6,761 bases of DNA from JAHELQ01 sp965603365 (GCA_965603365.1 CBFDCR010000133.1:1-6761), one strand, 5' to 3'. Shown: positions 1-6,042, counted from the first letter of the stretch. Numbers and translations are program-made. The notes: generated by a model from the letters alone, not told the origin.

Positions 1-84
1 ACGGGGGACAAAGGTGTCCCCCGTTTGAAGGGGTGGCCGGAGATCGCCCGAAGGGTAGCTCCGGCCAGGGGAAAGCTTTCCCCT
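1..84. repeat. Row of three consecutive hairpins
   Basis: Three inverted repeats lie almost end to end. The first is a perfect 10-bp stem, ACGGGGGACA (1-10) with TGTCCCCCGT (15-24), around a 4-base loop. The second is a 9-bp stem, TGGCCGGAG (34-42) with CTCCGGCCA (59-67), enclosing a small CCC-GAA-GGG hairpin (47-55). The third is a perfect 18-bp palindrome, AGGGGAAAGCTTTCCCCT (67-84), with a HindIII-like centre. No T-tract follows on either strand close enough to make a clear intrinsic terminator. GGGGACA/TGTCCCC palindromes resemble REP-type repeats found between genes in many bacteria, so a REP-like element or the end of a mobile element is possible. That reading is inference; the stems themselves are read directly. 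Confidence 0.7.
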
Positions 85-218
85 AAAAATAATCACCACC
101 ATTTATACTGAACAAAAACTATCAATCTGTGAAAACCACAAATTTCAACAAATTCGGATCTCCTACCGGATACAAAAGAAAATATTGAATTTACTCCAAA
201 AATTCGGCAACCCACAAA

Positions 219-236
219 TGTTGGACATGTCCAACA
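219..236. promoter_or_regulatory. Candidate parS-like palindrome 1
   Basis: TGTTGGACATGTCCAACA is a perfect 18-bp palindrome. The classical chromosomal parS is TGTTTCACGTGAAACA, also a perfect palindrome beginning TGTT and ending AACA around a central alternating core. Here the core is ACATGT instead of CACGTG and the site is 2 bp longer. It lies about 500 bp downstream of parB and shares its core pattern with a second palindrome at 347-372. ParB recognition is inferred from proximity and form. Another dimeric regulator could bind it instead. Confidence 0.5.
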
Positions 237-346
237 AATTTTTCCGTCGAATTTAAAATCAGAAGTAAATCGACTATTTTGAAAACGAAATCTTCATTAG
301 TGGTATTCACTACGATCGAATCCAACTGCTTAAATCACTCATAATC

Positions 347-372
347 AAAAAGTTGTACATGTACAACTTTTT
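347..372. promoter_or_regulatory. Candidate parS-like palindrome 2
   Basis: This is a perfect 26-bp palindrome: core GTTGTACATGTACAAC (352-367) flanked by five A on the left and five T on the right. Aligned by centre with the palindrome at 219-236, the two share GTTG-K-ACATGT-M-CAAC and differ at only one symmetric position. The centres are 132 bp apart. As RNA it could also fold into a hairpin with a T-rich 3' side (TTTTTT, 368-373) and act as a weak rightward terminator. However, the loop would be very short, and the sequence similarity to the other site favours a DNA operator. Confidence 0.5.
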
Positions 373-465
373 TGAGAAGCTTAAAAAATTGAAAGACCTG
401 AAAGTGTCCAATTTACTCTTATCGATTTAGTTCATTCCTGACAGTTTCAAAGCCAGGGTGGTGGT

Positions 466-545
466 GGGGTAACATCGGCGTTGTTGACTGGCCCCTGACC
501 GGAACGAAGTGGAGGTGAGGGGACAGGAAATGGCGCCGATGTTAT
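466..545. repeat. Long imperfect hairpin downstream of parAB
   Basis: TAACATCGGCG (470-480) pairs perfectly with CGCCGATGTTA (534-544). On the same centre of symmetry, CTG (488-490) pairs with CAG (524-526), CCCCT (492-496) with AGGGG (518-522), and ACC (498-500) with GGT (514-516). Several stems on one axis indicate a genuine extended hairpin with internal loops rather than a chance repeat. It could be a structured RNA or a DNA cruciform element. There is no adjacent T-run, so an intrinsic terminator is not supported. Confidence 0.55.
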
Positions 546-599
546 AAGTGGTGGAACATATAGATGAAACATACATTCCGTATAAAAGGGCGGGTGGGT

Positions 600-691
600 A
601 AAAAAAGGGCCAATAGGTTTGAGTGGTCCTTGAAAAGGACACTCCGGGGTTCCAAAGAACCCGGGAGTGAACGTTTTCAAACCTATTGGCC
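600..691 (-). terminator. Rho-independent terminator of parAB with branched stem
   Basis: Read on the minus strand, downstream of the parB stop, a perfect 15-bp stem (plus-strand arms GGCCAATAGGTTTGA at 608-622 and TCAAACCTATTGGCC at 677-691) is followed by one C and then seven T (plus-strand A-run 600-606). This is the form of an intrinsic terminator. The enclosed 54 bases are also structured: GTCCTT/AAGGAC (626-631, 635-640), and CACTCC-GGGTTC paired with GAACCC-GGAGTG (640-652, 657-669) with one G-G mismatch. A three-way-junction-like fold of this size is more elaborate than termination needs. Confidence 0.75.
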
Positions 692-735
692 GTGTTTGGG
701 GTAACAAATGATCCATACATTCCTTTTCCGCCAGT

Positions 736-1683
736 TCATGGCATAACGCTGTCAGTCACTCCCTTGAAGAGCACGGAAAGAAGCTCCTTAAGTTCGCCCA
801 CCAGGGCCTCGACCTTTTCGGCCAGGCCCTTCAATTCATCTGCGGCAAGCTCACCCTCACAGCCATTGACAATCTTCACGATATAATCCCGGAAGTTTTC
901 CAGCATCCTGACAGCACGCTGAGAAGAGGTCTCGATCTCTTTTGCCTGTCGAGGTACACCCTTTTTCCTCACAGGCTTACTGCTGTTACCGGAAGATTGA
1001 GAGAGAACATCCAGGATCTCCTTTCGAGTCGCTCCGTTTTCCACCATTTCCAGCGCCCTGTTCAGTAGATTTTCATCTTGAATTCTGGAAAGTTTGACCA
1101 GAACAGTCTTATCCCTGATGCGGTCAAAAAGTCGGGCATGCCCGACTTTTTCCAGAAGCCTTAATATCGATATCGTTTCAGAGATGTAATGTTTGCTTTT
1201 ACCGATATACTCTGCCAGTTCCTTTTGAGTAAATTCCTTCAACTCCATCAGTTGTTTTAAGCCCTTAGCCTCGTCAAAAGGATTGAGATCCTCCCGCTGG
1301 ATGTTCTCCACGATCTGCTTGGTCAGGATGTCTACATCAGAGGCATAGTCCACGATGGCTGTAATCGCTGGCAGGCCAAGATGTTTGGCCGCCAGGAAAC
1401 GGCGGTGGCCGTAGACGATGCGGTAACCCTCGTCCTCTCGCTTCAGTTGAATGGGCTGGAGCAGACCTTGATGGCGAATCGATTCGGCCAACTCCCGGAT
1501 GCTATCCTGTGGGTAGTCCCGGCGAACCTGATCCTTCATGTGAATCTCTTCCAGCGGAACGTCCAGCACATAGAGACCGTCATCCACCGTATCGTGGTGA
1601 ATCCACTCCTCCCACTGGTCTTCGGTCAACAACGCCTTTTTCTTTTCGCTCCCCTCGCCCGGATTTACCCGCCGGATAGCCAT
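736..1683 (-). CDS. parB: ParB/Spo0J-family partition protein (CTP-dependent DNA clamp)
   Basis: This 315-residue protein binds parS centromere sites and, by family knowledge, loads and spreads on DNA as a CTP-gated clamp that partners ParA. The N-terminal ParB domain (about 37-140) has the CTP-binding signatures GHRRFLAA (92-99) and ENIQRED (126-132), both with their arginines. A helix-turn-helix lies at about 152-175 (TQKELAEYIGKS followed by HYISETISILRLL). A charged linker (about 230-255) leads to a leucine-rich, probably coiled-coil, C-terminal dimerisation region (about 275-308). The start is set by AAGGAGG (plus-strand 1691-1697), 7 bases before the ATG. It overlaps the end of parA by 19 bp, so translation is probably coupled. 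Length and domain order are typical of chromosomal-type ParB. Family assignment is secure; whether it serves a chromosome, plasmid or mobile element is not shown. Confidence 0.95.
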   Translation of the reverse strand: MAIRRVNPGEGSEKKKALLTEDQWEEWIHHDTVDDGLYVLDVPLEEIHMKDQVRRDYPQDSIRELAESIRHQGLLQPIQLKREDEGYRIVYGHRRFLAAKHLGLPAITAIVDYASDVDILTKQIVENIQREDLNPFDEAKGLKQLMELKEFTQKELAEYIGKSKHYISETISILRLLEKVGHARLFDRIRDKTVLVKLSRIQDENLLNRALEMVENGATRKEILDVLSQSSGNSSKPVRKKGVPRQAKEIETSSQRAVRMLENFRDYIVKIVNGCEGELAADELKGLAEKVEALVGELKELLSVLFKGVTDSVMP

Positions 1684-2312
1684 GTGAACACCTCCTTATA
1701 CAGGGCCAGCATCTCATCGCCTGCCTTGCGAAACTTCTGGCCAGGAATCTCACACACAGCCAGACCCCGGTCGGTGCTCTCCTTGAAAGCCACCCGGTTG
1801 TAGAGCCTGGTCTCCAGCACATGGATATTAAACTCCTGCGATATCTCCGTCATGGTCTCCAACGCCTCGCGGGTGACAATGGTGTTGGGCTGCACCAGGT
1901 TAAAGATGATGCCCACCTTGATATCCTGGCTCAACTGCAGCTCGTCCAGGATTCTCAGCACATCTTCCATAGACCAGATGTCGTAGGCAGAGGGGCAGAC
2001 CGGTATCAAGGCAGCCTGGCTTCGGGTAAAGGCGGAGCGAAACATCTTGTCGTAGCGTCCGCCCACATCGATGAAGATACGGTCGGCATCAAAGCCGGTC
2101 ACATCGCGGTGGATGGTGGGCCCGGTGATACTGACCGCCTGGAACTGGGCCCGGTCTTCGGGCCGGAACTCGCGGAATCTCATGGAACTGCGCTGCAAGT
2201 CGGCATCGATGAGCAGGGTTTTGAGTCCCTCTGCGGCAGCGATGCAGGCAAAATGGGTGGCGATGGTGGTTTTTCCCACCCCGCCCTTTTGATTGGCAAT
2301 TGAGATAATCAT
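1665..2312 (-). CDS. parA: ParA-family partition ATPase, short form
   Basis: This 215-residue P-loop ATPase belongs to the ParA/MinD family, which binds DNA non-specifically when ATP-bound and moves ParB-parS complexes. The deviant Walker A motif KGGVGKTT (9-16) has the signature lysine K9 and catalytic-site K14. Walker A' is LIDADLQ (34-40, D36 and D38), and Walker B ends at D82 in IFIDVGG. There is no N-terminal helix-turn-helix, so it resembles the short type Ib ParAs, which lack operator-binding regulation of their own. The start at 2312 is chosen because AAGGAGG (plus-strand 2319-2325) lies 6 bases upstream and the family begins right at the MIISIANQKGG strand. An in-frame ATG at 2381 would add 23 basic residues unlike the family and would lie within the promoter. 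It is first in an operon with parB. Confidence 0.95.
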   Translation of the reverse strand: MIISIANQKGGVGKTTIATHFACIAAAEGLKTLLIDADLQRSSMRFREFRPEDRAQFQAVSITGPTIHRDVTGFDADRIFIDVGGRYDKMFRSAFTRSQAALIPVCPSAYDIWSMEDVLRILDELQLSQDIKVGIIFNLVQPNTIVTREALETMTEISQEFNIHVLETRLYNRVAFKESTDRGLAVCEIPGQKFRKAGDEMLALYKEVFTWLSGG

Positions 2313-2350
2313 GTGAATCCTCCTTGAATGTGATTTAAGCCAATGAATAG

Positions 2351-2378
2351 ATAATACATAACGTGAGAGATTTTTCAA
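2351..2378 (-). promoter_or_regulatory. Predicted sigma-70-type promoter of parAB
   Basis: On the minus strand, TTGAAA (plus-strand 2373-2378) and TATTAT (plus-strand 2351-2356) are separated by 16 bp. Each matches the -35 or -10 consensus at five of six positions. The transcript would start about 30 bases before the parA ATG. The -35 box is part of a TTTCAACAAAATTTCGGA motif (2373-2390) that is nearly repeated at 143-158, and of an inverted repeat at 2368-2397, so repression or autoregulation here is plausible. Confidence 0.6.
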
Positions 2379-2397
2379 CAAAATTTCGGAAAAATCT
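2368..2397. promoter_or_regulatory. Inverted repeat between divergent promoters, possible operator
   Basis: AGATTTTT (2368-2375) and AAAAATCT (2390-2397) form a perfect 8-bp inverted repeat with a 14-bp spacer. It covers the parAB -35 box and touches the predicted -35 box of the rightward unit. A further pair, TACATAA (2355-2361) with TTATGTA (2403-2409), flanks it on almost the same centre. The placement suits one regulator controlling both directions. A-T richness makes chance partly credible. Confidence 0.4.
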
Positions 2398-2425
2398 TTA
2401 CTTTATGTAATCTTTATGCTATTAT
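2397..2425 (+). promoter_or_regulatory. Predicted promoter of the exported protein-kinase-ankyrin unit
   Basis: TTTACT (2397-2402) and TATTAT (2420-2425) are separated by 17 bp and match the -35 consensus at four and the -10 consensus at five of six positions. The transcript would begin near 2432, leaving a leader of only about 11 bases that still holds the GGAGG ribosome binding site (2434-2438) of the gene starting at 2443. Confidence 0.45.
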
Positions 2426-2442
2426 CTCTCCCCGGAGGTCAC

Positions 2443-2985
2443 ATGAGACGACTGCTGCTGTTATTGTTTGCCGCCCTGTGCTGTGCAGCCTCGCTGACAG
2501 CAGAGAACTATTATATCAACAGCGTGCGCTACAACTTCTATGTCATCCACCTGGATGAGGCGATCCGAATCGCCCCGCAAGGTAAACTTTACCGGGGGAA
2601 AAACGTAATAGGACAGTATGAGTTACTGGAGCGCACCGGCAGCATGGCCCTGTTTAAGAGCGAAGGCGTGGATTCGTCTATGCTTGACAGCAGTTGTTAC
2701 ATCAAGGTAGAAAAAGAGAAGATCGTGATCGAGATGATGATGCAGGTCAAAGAGAAGCCAACGGAAGCCAAAACCGGATCTGCCATCATCGGGAACCATA
2801 CATATAAAACATTTCAGGAAACGATTGATAAGTGGAAGCCCAAATTTAATCTAACGTTGTATGACAGGAGATCGATCCATGATGATCCAGATCAACAGTA
2901 CCATACCTTCAGGGTTAATTTTGGGCTTAAGGCAGCGGTTCCTGTGCCGGGCCTTCGCCTGTGCCGGCAGGAGCCGAAGCAGTAA
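2443..2985 (+). CDS. Exported protein of unknown function
   Basis: I do not recognise this 180-residue protein. It opens with a clear Sec signal peptide: MRR, then a leucine/alanine core (4-16), with probable cleavage after A20 in the L-T-A motif. The two cysteines at 13-14 do not sit in a good lipobox. The mature part (about 160 residues) has alternating beta-like segments (22-100), a lysine/glutamate-rich middle (about 86-110) and one remaining cysteine pair (near 85 and 174). No catalytic motif was seen. The start at 2443 follows GGAGG by 4 bases; an in-frame ATG at 2416 lacks a binding site and would bury the signal peptide. It is first in the rightward unit, 90 bp before the kinase gene, so it may be a periplasmic partner of that pathway. 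This role is inferred from position only. Confidence 0.75.
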   Translation: MRRLLLLLFAALCCAASLTAENYYINSVRYNFYVIHLDEAIRIAPQGKLYRGKNVIGQYELLERTGSMALFKSEGVDSSMLDSSCYIKVEKEKIVIEMMMQVKEKPTEAKTGSAIIGNHTYKTFQETIDKWKPKFNLTLYDRRSIHDDPDQQYHTFRVNFGLKAAVPVPGLRLCRQEPKQ

Positions 2986-3075
2986 CAGACAGTTAAACGT
3001 TAATCTGCCCGGTCTGAAATCCGCTGCTGCGGAGAGCAGACAGTGTAGTCTTTTTCGTTTTTCCAGGGGGAAGAG

Positions 3076-4515
3076 ATGAAACAGTGTACGAGCTGTTACC
3101 GCTTCCTGCCGGATCAATACCAGTGCTGCCGTTACTGCGGCAGTGACAGGCTGACGGTGTTTGAGTCGCTGCTGGCATCTAAGTTTTTGCAAGAGAACAA
3201 AAACTACCGCATCCGGGTGTCCAGGATCAAGATCAACGGCAGCGATTACGAAGTCGCTGCGCCCCTGGACCGGGGCGGATTCAGCGTTATATTGAAAGTG
3301 AAGAACCTCGATCTCAACACCACCTATGCCCTGAAAGTCCCCCTGATCTTTGATGAAGAGTTTACCAACCGCCAGGGCAATTCCAACGAGATGCTGCGAA
3401 AATCGGAAAAGTCGATCTACGATGAGATCAATGCCCTGAACAAGCTGGACAGCAGCCATGCCTTACAGATCCATTTCATGGGCATTGTCACCGTAATCAA
3501 CCAGCGGAAACAGATATTGCTGCCCGCCATACTCATGGAGATCGCCCAGACCACCCTGGGCCAGATCATCCACAACCAGGCCAACGGCAAAAACTATGTG
3601 GCCATAGAGGAGAAGATCAAGATGGTCACAGATATCCTCAACTCGGTGCGCTGCCTGCATGAGCGCCGCCTCATCCACCGGGACATCAGCCCCGATAACG
3701 TGTTTGTGGTCAAGCGCAAAGGCGAACTCCGTTACATCCTGTCCGATTACGGCACATGCCGCTGCCATGACGACCTCACCTCCAGTATGCTCTCGTCCCA
3801 CATCATGGCCCACCAGCCCTATTTAGACCCCGAACGGTTAACCCGTGCCGATTTCGACTACGACCCCCGCTCCGATGTCTACTCCACCGGCATCATCATT
3901 GCCGAAATCTTCATGGACAACTTCTGGATAAGCTGTGTCAGTCCAGAACAGGTCAATGCCCATCCTTTGAACTTTGAAAAGGATATCCTGGAGCCGCACC
4001 TCTTCCACTACTTTGACCGCCGCCTGTACCGCATCATCAAAAAGGCGGCAGCCTACAAAGCATCCAGGCGGTACAAAAATATCAAGGAGCTTCAAAAGAA
4101 GATGCTCCGCTATTTTCACCGCCTGGATGTCTGCGCCATTCATTCCCGGAACATCCTCTCCGTCTTAAACCTTCATGTCCGGTACCCCATCCACCTGCCC
4201 CTGGACCTGGAGGTCTTGGCCTTTGACGGGTACAGTGACTTTGCCGAGATCGAGGTCGAGTACACCGGCAACAACAACATCCGCTTCGACACCCTGGGTA
4301 ATTTCACAATCCGCTTCCCGGACAAGGTGCTGGACAGGGTGAGGTTGAGGGGTACGAGCCTGTTTCAATTATCCAGCGATAACCACACCATTCACCTGCG
4401 GGTGGACGCCGGGCGCTTTCAGCAAAAGTACCGGCGGTTCCGGCGGATATTGCAGCAGGCAGAGGGGAAACTGGAGATGGATTTCCATCTCGACGTATCC
4501 TACATCCGCTTATGA
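3076..4515 (+). CDS. Zinc-ribbon Hanks-type serine/threonine protein kinase
   Basis: This 479-residue protein transfers phosphate from ATP to Ser/Thr of target proteins, by family knowledge. An N-terminal zinc ribbon has C4-x2-C7 and C18-x2-C21. The kinase domain (about 57-345) shows a glycine loop LDRGGFSVILKV (64-75), the ATP lysine K87 in YALKV, a likely helix-C E117, the catalytic loop HRDISPDN (201-208, D203 and N208), DYG in place of DFG (224-226), an activation segment ending in YLDPE (249-253), and SDVYSTG (266-272). All key residues for activity are present. No membrane segment is visible, so it is probably cytoplasmic. The C-terminal 120 residues (about 355-479) look beta-rich and match no family I can name. 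AGGGGGAAGAG precedes the ATG. The stop nearly abuts the ankyrin-protein gene, implying joint expression. Substrate and signal are unknown. Confidence 0.95.
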   Translation: MKQCTSCYRFLPDQYQCCRYCGSDRLTVFESLLASKFLQENKNYRIRVSRIKINGSDYEVAAPLDRGGFSVILKVKNLDLNTTYALKVPLIFDEEFTNRQGNSNEMLRKSEKSIYDEINALNKLDSSHALQIHFMGIVTVINQRKQILLPAILMEIAQTTLGQIIHNQANGKNYVAIEEKIKMVTDILNSVRCLHERRLIHRDISPDNVFVVKRKGELRYILSDYGTCRCHDDLTSSMLSSHIMAHQPYLDPERLTRADFDYDPRSDVYSTGIIIAEIFMDNFWISCVSPEQVNAHPLNFEKDILEPHLFHYFDRRLYRIIKKAAAYKASRRYKNIKELQKKMLRYFHRLDVCAIHSRNILSVLNLHVRYPIHLPLDLEVLAFDGYSDFAEIEVEYTGNNNIRFDTLGNFTIRFPDKVLDRVRLRGTSLFQLSSDNHTIHLRVDAGRFQQKYRRFRRILQQAEGKLEMDFHLDVSYIRL

Positions 4516-4526
4516 GGGGGGCCAAC

Positions 4527-5063
4527 ATGATCAGGGTCAATCGACTACTCAATAAACTTTCCCATGACGGCCTGCACACCGCCGACGTGCAGTACCGGCA
4601 CTCCTCCCACTATTTTCACATCGTCCACCTTCTCAAGAAGAAGAGGCAAAAGACCCTGCTGGCCGTGCTCTGCCTGCTGACCGTAACCTTCCTATCAACA
4701 GCCTTCATCACCTACTACCGTCTTCTCCCCGGCCTGCCGCCCCATCAGCGCCCCCGCCTGGACGCAGTGCAGGCCGATATCATCCAGATGGTTCTCCACA
4801 ACGACTACAACAACCTGGAGCGCCTGCTCACCACCTGTCAATACGCAGACGTCACGGACGCCTACGGCTGGACGCCCCTGCACTGGGCAGCCTTCCTCAA
4901 CAATCACTCCATCGCCCAACTGCTGTCCCACCACGGCGCGTCCTGGGACACCCCCTCCACCCGCGCCTGGTACAAATACCCGGCCGGAACCTCCCCCGGC
5001 GATATCCTGCTGACAAACAACACCGACCTCATCCAAAACCTCATCGCCACCACAGGCATTTAA
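4527..5063 (+). CDS. Single-pass membrane protein with ankyrin repeats
   Basis: This 178-residue protein has an N-terminal segment (1-42) ending in KKKRQK, one hydrophobic helix (about 44-62), a proline-rich linker (68-77) and C-terminal ankyrin repeats. The clearest repeat is DAYGWTPLHWAAFLNN followed by a second helix and HHGA (111-138). It is preceded by a degenerate unit (about 84-104) and followed by another (GTSPGDILLTNNTDLIQNLI, 154-173). The positive-inside rule puts the N-terminus in the cytoplasm and the ankyrin part outside. Ankyrin repeats bind proteins and have no catalytic role. GAGGGGGG lies 5 bases before the ATG at 4527. An in-frame ATG at 4512, overlapping the kinase stop as ATGA, is possible but has no comparable binding site. 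Co-transcription with the kinase suggests a receptor, anchor or substrate role, which is inferred. Confidence 0.82.
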   Translation: MIRVNRLLNKLSHDGLHTADVQYRHSSHYFHIVHLLKKKRQKTLLAVLCLLTVTFLSTAFITYYRLLPGLPPHQRPRLDAVQADIIQMVLHNDYNNLERLLTTCQYADVTDAYGWTPLHWAAFLNNHSIAQLLSHHGASWDTPSTRAWYKYPAGTSPGDILLTNNTDLIQNLIATTGI

Positions 5064-5088
5064 CACCCGGCTTAACGATGTGAAGAGA

Positions 5089-6036
5089 TCAAAGGGGCAG
5101 CCACTTCATCTTACCCAGGCCAAAGGCCGTACCGGAACCTAAGTGCAGGTACTCGCCCGGCCGGATAAAGGGCATAAACCCATTCACGGGGCCGGAAAAC
5201 GAGAGCCAGCCCGAAACACCCCCCATGCTGACATTCCGCTCCTGGCGAAAGGAGTAACGCTGCTGCTGCTGCCAGAAAATTTGTGTATCAACGGTCTTGA
5301 CTGCCTTTGACCGCTCGATCAGGTGGTAGAAATCCACCCAATCGGGTCCACCGCAGTAAAAGGCAGACAGCAGGTGCAGCCGCCGCAGCAGGCTGCGAAC
5401 CACCATCTCAAAGGTGAGGTACTTCCGAAACCTGCCGCCGAATCGCAGGCGAAGGGGCGATTCCAACACCATCTTTAACATACAATTGTCGGTTCCACTG
5501 TCTTCGGTTAAAAAATCACTGCCCCGGAACAGGAAAAAATCCCGGCCTACCTTCTTCTCCTGCGGATCGTAGATCTCCTCTCCCGCCACCCTGACCCGCT
5601 CCACCCGGAAGGGGCTGCGGCCCTGGCCTATGCCCTTGTGACCGATCTCCTCAAAGGCCAGGATAAAGTAAGATATGTACTCCACCGCGCTGCCCACCAG
5701 GGTGAGGTAAAAATGTATCTTTCGGTTTTCCGGGTATTCCAGGTGATACTGTTCCGGTACGTAAATAATAAAAGGGTGGGGGGCCTTTTCGATCTTCTTC
5801 AAGATCGACTTTCCCTCAACGTTGTGGCTCTCAAACAACCGGGCATAGAGGCAGCGGTCCCGGACCAGGCACTCCTTACAATCCCTGGTCTTAAAGGCAC
5901 AGGTCAGATCCTTGAGGGCCTTGCCCAGTGCGCCTCGAAACACGTTGCCTTTAAAGAAAGGAAACACGATGGTCTTTTTGGGCACCAGTACAAATTCAAA
6001 CACCCCAAAGGTCAACGTTTTCAGTACTTCTTCCAT
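5089..6036 (-). CDS. cas6: Cas6-family CRISPR repeat endoribonuclease (RAMP)
   Basis: By family knowledge this enzyme cuts CRISPR precursor RNA within each repeat to give crRNAs for type I or III effectors. The 315-residue protein matches the PF10040 type. An N-terminal segment FRGALGKAL (33-41) is followed by a four-cysteine cluster (C46, C53-x2-C56, C62) leading into LYARLFE, a probable metal site common in this subgroup. A basic/hydrophobic middle stretch precedes FYCGG. The C-terminal RAMP domain ends with the glycine-rich loop GSGTAFGLGK (300-309), which contacts RNA in relatives. The catalytic histidine or tyrosine cannot be assigned without an alignment. The start at 6036 is preferred because a good -10 box lies just upstream; in-frame ATGs at 6054 and 6105 would need translation through that promoter. 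No other cas gene or array lies in the window, so it acts with loci outside it or in trans. Confidence 0.88.
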   Translation of the reverse strand: MEEVLKTLTFGVFEFVLVPKKTIVFPFFKGNVFRGALGKALKDLTCAFKTRDCKECLVRDRCLYARLFESHNVEGKSILKKIEKAPHPFIIYVPEQYHLEYPENRKIHFYLTLVGSAVEYISYFILAFEEIGHKGIGQGRSPFRVERVRVAGEEIYDPQEKKVGRDFFLFRGSDFLTEDSGTDNCMLKMVLESPLRLRFGGRFRKYLTFEMVVRSLLRRLHLLSAFYCGGPDWVDFYHLIERSKAVKTVDTQIFWQQQQRYSFRQERNVSMGGVSGWLSFSGPVNGFMPFIRPGEYLHLGSGTAFGLGKMKWLPL

Positions 6037-6042
6037 GTCCCT

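Larger units (their letters stand above)
85..465. other. AT-rich non-coding region downstream of parB
   Basis: This stretch is clearly richer in A and T than the neighbouring genes, and no reading frame of useful length crosses it. It contains the two related palindromes at 219-236 and 347-372, a short inverted repeat TAGTG/CACTA (298-302 and 308-312) between them, and two occurrences of an AAATTCGG-type motif (143-158 and 196-211). Its place beyond the parB terminator, together with the palindromes, suits a centromere-like or origin-like site. No DnaA-box cluster was recognised. Confidence 0.6.

Noticed and set aside
427..720. Leftward reading frames of 97 and 89 residues downstream of parB
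   Set aside because: Both run through the parAB terminator and the second large hairpin. Their proline-rich translations look like a product of the palindromic G/C-rich DNA, and neither has a supporting ribosome binding site.
1381..2303. Rightward frames of 140, 160 and 73 residues opposite parA and parB
   Set aside because: They are antisense shadows of two genes with complete, recognisable motifs.
2313..2381. Longer ParA beginning at the ATG at 2381
   Set aside because: The extension would lie inside the predicted promoter, lacks a ribosome binding site, and adds residues before the strand where the family begins.
3038..3059. Intrinsic terminator between the exported-protein and kinase genes
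   Set aside because: AGAC (3038-3041) and GTCT (3048-3051) followed by T-rich sequence make only a 4-bp stem, too weak to call. At most it is a leaky attenuator.
2861..3079. Rightward 72-residue frame overlapping the end of the exported protein and the kinase start
   Set aside because: It is the shifted frame of the exported-protein gene for half its length and shows no domain. I considered a frameshift in the exported-protein gene, but its own frame reads through naturally to a stop.
5064..5088. Bidirectional terminator between the ankyrin gene and cas6
   Set aside because: The 25 bases between the convergent stops contain no convincing stem or T-run.
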